9,441 bases of DNA. Source: an uncultured Chryseolinea sp. GTDB lineage: Bacteria > Bacteroidota > Bacteroidia > Cytophagales > Cyclobacteriaceae. The stretch is from NCBI GenBank assembly GCA_946478915.1, contig CAMLER010000163.1:1-9441 (forward strand). The letters run 5' to 3'. The notes below the pieces were generated by a model that worked only from the letters and a program-made list of their open reading frames with translations, did not search any database and was not told the origin of the DNA. Both the position numbers and the translations under genes were made by a program. Shown here one piece after another: positions 1-5,874 of the stretch (position 1 is the first letter of the stretch; each line of letters starts with the position of its first letter).

Positions 1-1304
1 CGATATTCAGCACCTACTCGATAGTTCACCACAGATTTGTAGGCAGATTTGATACCATCGTTTTCAGGATTGAAATCTCCGGTGATATCGGAATTGTATT
101 TTGCCTTGGAGTAATCCACAAATTCAACATCTGCCGAGATAAATCCCATCTTGGAGATAAACGTTGCGCCAGTGGTTACACGAAGCGGCGTGGAGATATT
201 GTACTCCGATATCAGAGGGATATCCTCAAAATGTTCAGTGACATCGCGTTGTTCAGGGAAGCTAGGATTGTCGGGATCATCAAAATAATTCCATTCGCTT
301 GTTATCCGTGCACTATATGTGTCTGTGATCTTGTAAAAAGACGGAGTTACCAACGAGGCGCCTACCTGCAAAAAATCTACCGGTCGATAGATTGCTCCGA
401 TGGTAAAGTTTACGCCTGTTCCCCGGATATCGAAGTACTCATTGGTGTTGAAATTATCTATTGGCTGGTAGTCAGGATCTTCGCTATAGCGAAAATTGGA
501 TTCGCGAAAGATCTGCGATATTTTATAACGGATAGATGTAATTCCCAACCCAGCCCCGATAAAGAAGTTATCGTTAAAATTGGCTCCATATGAAATTGAC
601 CACTGATACTGCGAGCCTTTGGATTCGCTTATCTCTTCCTGGTCAATGGTTCTGATCTCTGCTGGGAAGCCTGGTTCTTCTGGTAGCGGACTTAAAACAG
701 AACGGTATGCATACTGGCCGTTTTCGACGAAGTCTTCTATAAGAAAATTATTATAGGCAAGGCCGGTCAGCGACCGAAAATTCTCTCCGGGACTCTGGTT
801 TGGGCGCCATAGAAAAGATTCAGGATTTAGTCCGTATGCGTCGTCAATGAAATAGTCGATGATCGAGTTGTCGCTATTGGTTCCCTGATACCTGAACTCC
901 CTGTTGAAATCGTTGGTTCGTGTCGCTGATATTCCGAAGCTTCCCCCGATAAATCCATTTTGTCTACCTGACTCATGTCGATAAACCAGGCTTACGCCAG
1001 GAATATTGAAAATTGATTTGGATGCGCTTGTCTTGTTTCCGAGATAGGTTGAAGACATGTCGTTCACTGTAAGACCAGGAGTAAATGTAAACTCAGACCG
1101 ATTATACATGCCAAGACCTGCAGGATTAGAAAATGCAGAACTATAGTCTCCGCCAAGGGAAACCTGCGTTCCACCCAATGCCTGAATGCGAGCGCTGCCC
1201 GTAGGCCTGGTTCTGCTGAAGAGAAGCGCGTTGTCTACGAAATCCTGGGCAATAGCTCCGATTCCAAAAGACATAAGGGTAACTATGAAGATATATTTCT
1301 TCAT
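1..1304 (-). CDS. OmpP1/FadL-family outer-membrane transport protein (C-terminus outside window)
   Basis: An uninterrupted reading frame runs from an ATG at 1304 down to the left edge of the window: 434 complete codons plus two bases. The protein starts with a Sec signal peptide (MKKYIFIVTLMSFGIGAIAQ), with cleavage likely near residue 19-20. The mature start contains FSRTRPTGSARIQALGG and then SSAFSNPAGLGMYNRSEF. This N-terminal block, with the NPAGL motif, is typical of Bacteroidota OmpP1/FadL/TodX-type beta-barrels. The rest alternates aromatic and polar residues with many Gly-rich turns, as in an outer-membrane barrel. FadL family members take up long-chain fatty acids or other hydrophobic compounds; the substrate here cannot be told. 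Family proteins are commonly somewhat longer than the visible part, so only the last strands should be missing. The start is preceded by an A/T-rich stretch without Shine-Dalgarno, normal for the phylum. It lies 31 bp downstream of the 1336-2469 gene and is probably co-transcribed with it. Confidence 0.88.
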   Translation of the reverse strand, partial: MKKYIFIVTLMSFGIGAIAQDFVDNALLFSRTRPTGSARIQALGGTQVSLGGDYSSAFSNPAGLGMYNRSEFTFTPGLTVNDMSSTYLGNKTSASKSIFNIPGVSLVYRHESGRQNGFIGGSFGISATRTNDFNREFRYQGTNSDNSIIDYFIDDAYGLNPESFLWRPNQSPGENFRSLTGLAYNNFLIEDFVENGQYAYRSVLSPLPEEPGFPAEIRTIDQEEISESKGSQYQWSISYGANFNDNFFIGAGLGITSIRYKISQIFRESNFRYSEDPDYQPIDNFNTNEYFDIRGTGVNFTIGAIYRPVDFLQVGASLVTPSFYKITDTYSARITSEWNYFDDPDNPSFPEQRDVTEHFEDIPLISEYNISTPLRVTTGATFISKMGFISADVEFVDYSKAKYNSDITGDFNPENDGIKSAYKSVVNYRVGAEY

Positions 1305-1335
1305 TTTGATTTCAATTTAAAAGGTTTACTGCTGT

Positions 1336-2469
1336 TTAGTGACCGCGACCTGAGGAACGGGAACCTGAACTGCTGGACCCACCTCCGCTGCCACCGGATG
1401 AACCGCCTGTGCTACTGCGACCCGCGTCGTAGCTTCTCGAGCTGGAACCACCGGAATTAGAATCCCGCCATGAATTACGCGTGTTGCTTTCCCATGATGA
1501 CCTGCTCGGACTTGAATTATCGCGGGAGCTGTTATCATAAGACGACGAATTCTGCTGAGACTGGTTTCTCCAGGTGCGATTATAGTAATCAGCCTGGCGC
1601 GAGGTCGTTGTGCCCACTCGCCCACCTGTGATAGGCCTGCTCGTATCAGGATTTGAAATATCTCGGTTGGAACCGCGGCCACTTCTGTTAACGTAATCTC
1701 TGCTCAACTCGCTGCTGCGAGATCCACGTTTGCCATACGCAGGACCGTATTTGTTTCCGGATTCGACAATGATAACGTTCGGATATCCCCATCCGCCATA
1801 TCCCCAACCACCGTAGTAGGAGGGACCCCACGGCGAATATCCATAGTATGGTGAATATGCCCAGGAGTTATAAGGGTTATAGTAATTGCCAAACCCAAAG
1901 TTCATGCCCCAACCATAGTTCCAGGAGTTGCCCCAATGGTAGCTAAATGAACTCGACCATCCGGAACGAAAATATGGGTTGCGCCAAGGGCTTCCCCAGG
2001 AGTCATAATAGCTTCCGTAGTAAGGGCTATTCCACGAGGAAATAAACGGGTCATAGTAATTACCACCATACCATGGGCTCGAGTACCATCTGTTAAAATT
2101 ATTGTTCCAGTTATTGAACTGGGCTGCGTTGTTATATTGATAATTGTTATCGAAGTAATCCGCATTATCTGCCTGAGCACTCTCTGAGTTAGTACGCGCT
2201 TCATATTCCGGATTCACATTTCGTGCCGAATAACTATCTGTTGGGTTCGAAACTTCTTCCTCAACAGCAACTTCTTTCTTTGCCTTCTTTATACTGGCCG
2301 TGTAAGAAGCCTGATTAGCTTTCGCTTCATTCAGCTTCGCCCGGTCTTTTGAATTGAAATACATATCGTCATTCTCTATCTCTTGAGCTATCGAAGCAAA
2401 AGTAAACAGCAATGAAACCAAGCTTAATAACGCCACTTTGCTTTTCATATCTTTAAGAATTTTAGTCAT
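1336..2469 (-). CDS. secreted Tyr/Trp/Asn/Gly/Ser-rich low-complexity protein, function unknown
   Basis: This 377-residue protein has a signal peptide ending FASIAQ at about residue 29. Starting at Met8 instead of Met1 would give a shorter, more ordinary signal peptide (MKSKVALLSLVSLLFTFASI), so the true start is uncertain. Residues 30-110 are charged (Glu/Lys/Asp/Asn). Residues 121-230 are strikingly aromatic, with 14 Trp and 22 Tyr set in Gly/Asn/Ser/Pro (for example SSWNSPYYGSYYDSWGSPW). A short hydrophobic stretch (NVIIVESGNKYG, about 231-242) follows. The tail from about 245 to 377 is Arg/Ser/Gly/Asn-rich and basic, ending in a Gly/Ser run and RSSGRGH. There are no cysteines and no catalytic motif. 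I recognise no characterised family; similar low-complexity exported proteins occur in Bacteroidota. The neighbour immediately downstream is the FadL-like porin, so an envelope or surface role is inferred. The gene is real because of its signal peptide, coherent frame and operon-like spacing; other-frame ORFs inside it are shadows. Confidence 0.82.
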   Translation of the reverse strand: MTKILKDMKSKVALLSLVSLLFTFASIAQEIENDDMYFNSKDRAKLNEAKANQASYTASIKKAKKEVAVEEEVSNPTDSYSARNVNPEYEARTNSESAQADNADYFDNNYQYNNAAQFNNWNNNFNRWYSSPWYGGNYYDPFISSWNSPYYGSYYDSWGSPWRNPYFRSGWSSSFSYHWGNSWNYGWGMNFGFGNYYNPYNSWAYSPYYGYSPWGPSYYGGWGYGGWGYPNVIIVESGNKYGPAYGKRGSRSSELSRDYVNRSGRGSNRDISNPDTSRPITGGRVGTTTSRQADYYNRTWRNQSQQNSSSYDNSSRDNSSPSRSSWESNTRNSWRDSNSGGSSSRSYDAGRSSTGGSSGGSGGGSSSSGSRSSGRGH

Positions 2470-2476
2470 CTCTTAG

Positions 2477-2497
2477 TGAAACGTGAAAACGTTTTAA
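2477..2497. promoter_or_regulatory. dyad-symmetric operator-like element between divergent genes
   Basis: AAACGT (2479-2484) and ACGTTT (2489-2494) form a perfect inverted repeat around GAAA. Overlapping it, AAAACGTTTT (2486-2495) is a perfect 10-bp palindrome with a central CpG, within TGAAAACGTTTTAA (2484-2497). Central-CpG palindromes of this shape resemble operators of LacI/GalR-family repressors; that link is inference. The element is 7 bp upstream of the start codon of the leftward secreted-protein gene and about 100 bp upstream of proS. As plus-strand RNA it could also fold into a hairpin with a GAAA tetraloop. Confidence 0.35.
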
Positions 2498-2514
2498 AAG
2501 TGTTGATAAAGCTA

Positions 2515-2545
2515 CAAAATTTACGCAGTATTTGTTCCTAGTAAA
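2515..2545 (-). promoter_or_regulatory. possible Bacteroidota-type promoter for the 1336-2469 gene
   Basis: Read on the minus strand, TAAATTTTG (2523-2515) is close to the Bacteroidota -7 consensus TAnnTTTG, with one extra T. TTTA (2545-2542) sits 18 bp upstream as a weak -33 box. Transcription would start near 2508 and give a leader of about 40 nt that includes the dyad at 2477-2497. This is a consensus match only. Confidence 0.25.
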
Positions 2546-2547
2546 TT

Positions 2548-2555
2548 TATATTTG
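2548..2555 (+). promoter_or_regulatory. -7 box of a probable proS promoter
   Basis: TATATTTG is an exact match to the Bacteroidota primary-sigma -7 consensus TAnnTTTG. It lies 39 bp upstream of the proS start codon. I see no good -33 TTTG at the usual spacing; the TTTG at 2531-2534 is only 13 bp away. The box abuts the possible -33 box of the leftward gene, so the two divergent promoters may share or compete for RNA polymerase. Confidence 0.4.
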
Positions 2556-2594
2556 CGCTTCGTTAGAAAAATAGCTCAATAATTATACCAAGGC

Positions 2595-4073
2595 ATGGGG
2601 AAAGAAATACCGACCAGAAGTGAAGATTATTCATCGTGGTACAACGAACTTGTTAAGAAGGCAGACCTGGCGGAGCATTCCGATGTGCGCGGATGTATGG
2701 TTATCAAACCCTATGGCTACAGCATTTGGGAGAAGATGCAACAGGCATTGGATACCATGTTTAAGAACACTGGCCACGTTAATGCGTATTTTCCCGTTTT
2801 TGTGCCCAAGAGCATGTTTGAGGCCGAGGAGAAGAACGCTGAGGGATTTGCCAAGGAATGCGCCATTGTGACGCATTATAGGCTTAAATCCGACCCTCAA
2901 TCGAAGGGCAAGCTCATCGTTGATCCGGAGGCCAAACTCGAAGAAGAACTTATAGTCAGGCCGACCAGCGAGGCAATCATCTGGAATACTTACAAGAAGT
3001 GGATTCAATCCTACAGAGACCTTCCTTTGTTGATCAACCAATGGGCGAATGTTGTGCGGTGGGAAATGAGGACACGTCTGTTCCTGCGTACATCGGAGTT
3101 TCTGTGGCAGGAAGGTCATACCGCTCATGCAACGTCAGATGAAGCGATTCGTGAAACCGAGCAAATGCTTGATGTGTATGCCGACTTTGCGGAGAGTTTT
3201 ATGGCGCTTCCGGTGATTAAAGGTCGAAAATCTGAAGGTGAGCGGTTCCCCGGTGCTATCGAGACTTATTGTATCGAAGCCATGATGCAGGATGGTAAAT
3301 CGCTCCAGGCTGGAACGTCTCATTTTCTAGGGCAAAATTTTGCCGAGGCATTTGACGTCAAATTCGCCACGAAGGAGGGAAAGCTTGACTACGTTTGGGG
3401 TACCTCCTGGGGTGTGAGCACGCGGCTGATCGGTGCGTTGATTATGGCACACTCCGATGACGATGGCTTGATCCTGCCACCCAAGCTTGCACCGATTCAC
3501 GTGGTGATAGTGCCTATTTTCAGAAATGATGAAGAATTGAAACGAGTAACAGAAGCGGTGGAGCCGATCATTAAATCTCTCCGCAGTCAGAACTATGTCG
3601 TTAAATTCGATAACCGTGACACGCACAAGCCTGGATTCAAGTTTGCCGAGTGGGAACTCAAGGGAGTACCCATCAGACTGGCAATTGGGCCCCGCGACCT
3701 TGATAACAATACGATAGAAGTCGCCCGCCGCGATACGAAGACTAAAGAATCACGATCGCTAAAAGGAATTGAAGCGGACATTCCCGCACTATTGGATCAG
3801 ATCCAAAACGACATGTATGCAAAAGCGTTGAAGTTCCGCGAAAGTATGATCACAGAAGTCGAATCTTTTGATGATTTTAAAAGGGTTTTGGACGAAAAAA
3901 CCGGCTTTGTGTCTGCCCATTGGGATGGTACCATTGAAACGGAAAATGCAATCAAGGACGCAACAAAAGCAACCATAAGGTGTATCCCGCTCGATGCGAA
4001 GCGCGAAGACGGCGTTTGCATTTACTCCGGCAAGCCGTCGCAACAACGGGTTTTGTTCGCCCGCGCATACTGA
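2595..4073 (+). CDS. proS: prolyl-tRNA synthetase, archaeal/eukaryote-like type
   Basis: This 492-residue class II aminoacyl-tRNA synthetase charges tRNA-Pro with proline in the cytoplasm. Class II motif 1 ends at Pro71 (AYFPVFVP). The RPTSE proline-pocket motif is at 122-126. Motif 2 spans about 154-178 ([20 protein letters not shown], with R155 and E157). Motif 3 is GTSWGVSTR (269-277). There is no insertion (editing) domain between motifs 2 and 3, as expected for the archaeal/eukaryote-like form of roughly 480-500 residues. The anticodon-binding domain covers about 300-400, and the C-terminal ProRS domain covers about 425-492, ending RVLFARAY with the characteristic terminal Tyr. In zinc-binding relatives the C-terminal domain has four Cys. 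Here two of those positions read WDGTIETE, leaving only C463 and C475, so the zinc site is probably lost. The first ATG is used; Shine-Dalgarno is absent or poor. nfeD and floA follow in the same direction. Confidence 0.97.
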   Translation: MGKEIPTRSEDYSSWYNELVKKADLAEHSDVRGCMVIKPYGYSIWEKMQQALDTMFKNTGHVNAYFPVFVPKSMFEAEEKNAEGFAKECAIVTHYRLKSDPQSKGKLIVDPEAKLEEELIVRPTSEAIIWNTYKKWIQSYRDLPLLINQWANVVRWEMRTRLFLRTSEFLWQEGHTAHATSDEAIRETEQMLDVYADFAESFMALPVIKGRKSEGERFPGAIETYCIEAMMQDGKSLQAGTSHFLGQNFAEAFDVKFATKEGKLDYVWGTSWGVSTRLIGALIMAHSDDDGLILPPKLAPIHVVIVPIFRNDEELKRVTEAVEPIIKSLRSQNYVVKFDNRDTHKPGFKFAEWELKGVPIRLAIGPRDLDNNTIEVARRDTKTKESRSLKGIEADIPALLDQIQNDMYAKALKFRESMITEVESFDDFKRVLDEKTGFVSAHWDGTIETENAIKDATKATIRCIPLDAKREDGVCIYSGKPSQQRVLFARAY

Positions 4074-4082
4074 TTCTCTTTA

Positions 4083-4101
4083 GATTATTAGGAAAATAAT
4101 C
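4083..4101 (+). other. AT-rich hairpin in the proS-nfeD gap
   Basis: GATTATT (4083-4089) pairs perfectly with AATAATC (4095-4101) around a 5-nt loop, starting 9 bp after the proS stop codon. The stem is almost all A/T and no T-run follows, so it is at best a weak terminator or processing site. proS may be partly co-transcribed with nfeD-floA. Confidence 0.25.
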
Positions 4102-4133
4102 CTCACATTCGTAGTCCTAAAAACTCGTACTTC

Positions 4134-4607
4134 ATGGTCATGTGGATAATTATTATAGCCTTGCTGGCAATCGGGCTTAGTCTGATTGTAGTTGAGCTGG
4201 TCTTTATCCCCGGAACGACTGTGGTCGGACTATTGGGTTTGATCTTTACCATCGTCGGGATCGTTATAAGCTATCGCCATTTTGGAAGTGATGTCGGGCT
4301 TTATATCCTGTTGGGGACATCTGCCGTAGCAGCAGGTACTTTCTTCTTCAGTTTTCGATCTGGCGCCTGGGCGAGGTTTTCGCACAAGTCTTCAATCGAC
4401 AGCAAGGTGAATGAAGGAATGCTTAGTCGTTTAAGCATCGGCGACGAGGGTACCACACGTTCGGATCTGCGCCCCGTAGGCACCGCGGAATTCGGAGATA
4501 GAAATTTTGAAGTCAGAACAACAGGATCATTCCTGCAAGTTGGAACGAGAGTTAAGATCGTACAAATACAGTCCAATCAGATAATCGTTGAACCTTTAAC
4601 AAACTAA
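4134..4607 (+). CDS. nfeD: short NfeD-family membrane protein, FloA partner
   Basis: This 157-residue protein has three predicted membrane segments, at about 3-25, 28-47 and 54-74. After a short polar linker comes a C-terminal OB-fold domain at about 103-155. The OB-fold begins [19 protein letters not shown] and continues through [14 protein letters not shown] to IIVEPL, which is the NfeD signature (PF01957 type). It lacks the N-terminal ClpP-like serine protease domain of long NfeD proteins, so it is the truncated form. NfeD-family genes typically sit beside flotillin/SPFH genes, and floA begins only 2 nt after this stop codon, so translational coupling is likely. The role is thought to be scaffolding or partnering of flotillin in membrane microdomains. 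Start choice between Met1 and Met3 is not resolved by the sequence. Confidence 0.9.
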   Translation: MVMWIIIIALLAIGLSLIVVELVFIPGTTVVGLLGLIFTIVGIVISYRHFGSDVGLYILLGTSAVAAGTFFFSFRSGAWARFSHKSSIDSKVNEGMLSRLSIGDEGTTRSDLRPVGTAEFGDRNFEVRTTGSFLQVGTRVKIVQIQSNQIIVEPLTN

Positions 4608-4609
4608 CT

Positions 4610-5602
4610 ATGCCCATGGAAGCTGTCTCTTTACTCGTATTGATTTTTGGCGGGATCATTCTATTCTTCATCTTCCTCTATTTTGTTCCGGTCAACCTAT
4701 GGATCACGGCAGTGTTTTCCGGTGTGCGAGTGGGGCTTTTTGACCTGGTATTCATGAGAATTCGGAAGGTTCCACCCCGCATTGTTGTTGATTCTCTGAT
4801 TACTGCAACAAAAGCAGGGCTGAAGATTTCTTCCAACGAGTTGGAGACGCATTACCTGGCTGGTGGCAATGTACCGAATGTTATCAGGGCATTAATCTCC
4901 GCCGATAAAGCGAACATCAGTCTGAGTTTCAAACAAGCAACTGCTATCGATCTGGCGGGCCGCGACGTATTTCAGGCCGTTCAGATTTCCGTAAATCCGA
5001 AAGTAATCACTACCCCAAAGGTTGCTGGCGTAGCTTCGGATGGAATACAGCTGATTGCTATCGCGCGCGTAACGGTTCGTGCGAGTATCGCGCAATTGGT
5101 TGGTGGAGCAGGTGAGGATACGATCCTGGCGCGTGTAGGGGAGGGGATTGTTTCCTCGATCGGTTCCGCCAAATCACATAAGGAAGTGCTGGAAAGCCCG
5201 GATAAGATCTCCAAACTCGTATTATCGCGGGGGCTAGACGCCGGAACGGCATTTGAAATTCTTTCCATCGATATCGCAGATGTGGATGTAGGAGCTAACA
5301 TTGGCGCAAAACTTCAGATTGACCAGGCATCCGCTGATTTAAAGGTTGCTGAAGCAAGAGCCGAGGAGCGCCGTGCAATGGCGGTGGCCCTGGATCAGGA
5401 AATGAAAGCAAAAGCGCAGGAAGCAAGAGCTAAGGTTATCGAAGCAGAAGCCGAAATTCCCAAGGCAATTGCATCATCATTTGAAAAAGGAAATCTTGGC
5501 ATCATGGATTATTACAGGATGCAGAATATACAGTCTGATACGGAGATGCGGCAGTCGATTTCGGGGTCGGGAAAGAGCGGTACGGGACCGAAGAAGGACT
5601 GA
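4610..5602 (+). CDS. floA: flotillin-like protein FloA (SPFH domain)
   Basis: This 330-residue protein matches the usual FloA length. A single hydrophobic membrane anchor lies at about 5-27. A conserved juxtamembrane region follows ([18 protein letters not shown], about 39-56). The SPFH/band-7 domain runs from about 60 to 230 and includes [18 protein letters not shown] and [18 protein letters not shown]. An Ala/Glu/Lys/Arg-rich coiled coil covers about 236-285 (for example [13 protein letters not shown]). The conserved tail motif is [13 protein letters not shown] (294-306), followed by a variable Ser/Gly/Lys end. FloA organises functional membrane microdomains and affects membrane fluidity and protein complexes in the inner membrane. 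Start: ATG 2 nt after the nfeD stop; Met3 is an alternative. The upstream neighbour is NfeD, the standard partner. Confidence 0.96.
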   Translation: MPMEAVSLLVLIFGGIILFFIFLYFVPVNLWITAVFSGVRVGLFDLVFMRIRKVPPRIVVDSLITATKAGLKISSNELETHYLAGGNVPNVIRALISADKANISLSFKQATAIDLAGRDVFQAVQISVNPKVITTPKVAGVASDGIQLIAIARVTVRASIAQLVGGAGEDTILARVGEGIVSSIGSAKSHKEVLESPDKISKLVLSRGLDAGTAFEILSIDIADVDVGANIGAKLQIDQASADLKVAEARAEERRAMAVALDQEMKAKAQEARAKVIEAEAEIPKAIASSFEKGNLGIMDYYRMQNIQSDTEMRQSISGSGKSGTGPKKD

Positions 5603-5608
5603 GATGGT

Positions 5609-5669
5609 TTGAGGTTACATGTTCAAAGTTCAAAGTTTGTTTTTCATAGGCGGATACATCAAACCTCAA
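5609..5669. repeat. long inverted repeat enclosing TTCAAAG heptamers, 3' of floA
   Basis: TTGAGGTT (5609-5616) pairs with AACCTCAA (5662-5669). After a symmetric 2x2 mismatch, ATGT (5619-5622) pairs with ACAT (5656-5659), giving 12 bp in total. The 33-nt loop holds two tandem TTCAAAG units (5622-5628 and 5629-5635; the first T is shared with the inner stem) followed by TTTG and a T-run. It begins just after the floA stop. It may be a small intergenic repeat element or an RNA 3'-end structure. Confidence 0.45.
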
Positions 5670-5687
5670 GTGGTAAGGCGTACCACT
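5669..5687 (+). terminator. hairpin between convergent floA and WG gene, possible terminator
   Basis: AGTGGTA (5669-5675) and TACCACT (5681-5687) form a perfect 7-bp stem around the 5-nt loop AGGCG. It starts 66 bp after the floA stop. What follows on the plus strand is T-rich but contains no clean T-run, so it is only a candidate terminator for the nfeD-floA transcript. It could work in both directions because the gene pair converges. Confidence 0.35.
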
Positions 5688-5749
5688 GACCTTGACAATC
5701 ATTCTTATTTCTTATTCCATATTTCTCGGAGAAGAAAAAGACTAACGAA

Positions 5750-5813
5750 TCCCGATAGCCATCTTTATCGCTTACTCATTGCTTAGCTTGACGGGCATGG
5801 ATAGCCATCGGGA
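5750..5813. repeat. split palindrome with 10-bp direct duplication
   Basis: The decamer GATAGCCATC occurs at 5754-5763 and again at 5800-5809, with 36 bp between. The first copy is preceded by TCCC and the second is followed by GGGA. Collapsing the duplication therefore restores TCCCGATAGCCATCGGGA, a perfect 7-bp-stem hairpin with a 4-nt loop. As it stands, TCCCGAT (5750-5756) and ATCGGGA (5807-5813) can still pair over a 50-nt loop. The pattern looks like a terminator-like hairpin interrupted by a short duplication or insertion. Confidence 0.55.
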
Positions 5814-5814
5814 C

Positions 5815-5871
5815 GGATAACGAATTATCGGATAACGGATAACGGTTAACGGATAACGGATAACGGATAAC
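5815..5871. repeat. GGATAAC heptamer tandem array
   Basis: Six head-to-tail 7-bp units cover 5830-5871 (5830, 5837, 5844, 5851, 5858, 5865). All read GGATAAC except the third, GGTTAAC. A further unit at 5815-5821 is separated by the octamer GAATTATC. Across that junction GATAA-CGAA-TTATC (5816-5829) is a perfect 5-bp hairpin; as minus-strand RNA its loop is UUCG. The array ends 3 bp before the stop codon of the leftward WG-repeat gene, so copy-number changes would alter its 3' untranslated region rather than its coding frame. Confidence 0.85.
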
Positions 5872-5874
5872 CGC

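Noticed and set aside
231..593. 120-codon plus-strand open frame
   Set aside because: It lies antisense to the FadL-like gene, whose frame is open across the whole segment with a signal peptide and family motifs. The plus-strand product shows no recognisable features.
1326..2204. Other-frame minus-strand open frames (1326-1682, 1704-1898, 1902-2204)
   Set aside because: They overlap the low-complexity secreted protein in another frame of the same strand. Long shadow frames are expected opposite or beside Ser/Gly/Tyr/Trp-rich codons, and no signal or start context supports them.
2631..4046. Several minus-strand open frames inside proS
   Set aside because: Antisense shadows of a gene with complete class II synthetase motifs.
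5603..5874. CRISPR array or tRNA in the repeat-rich spacer
   Set aside because: The repeats are 7-bp tandem units or single inverted repeats with no spacer-repeat periodicity, and no cloverleaf with a T-loop or acceptor stem is visible.
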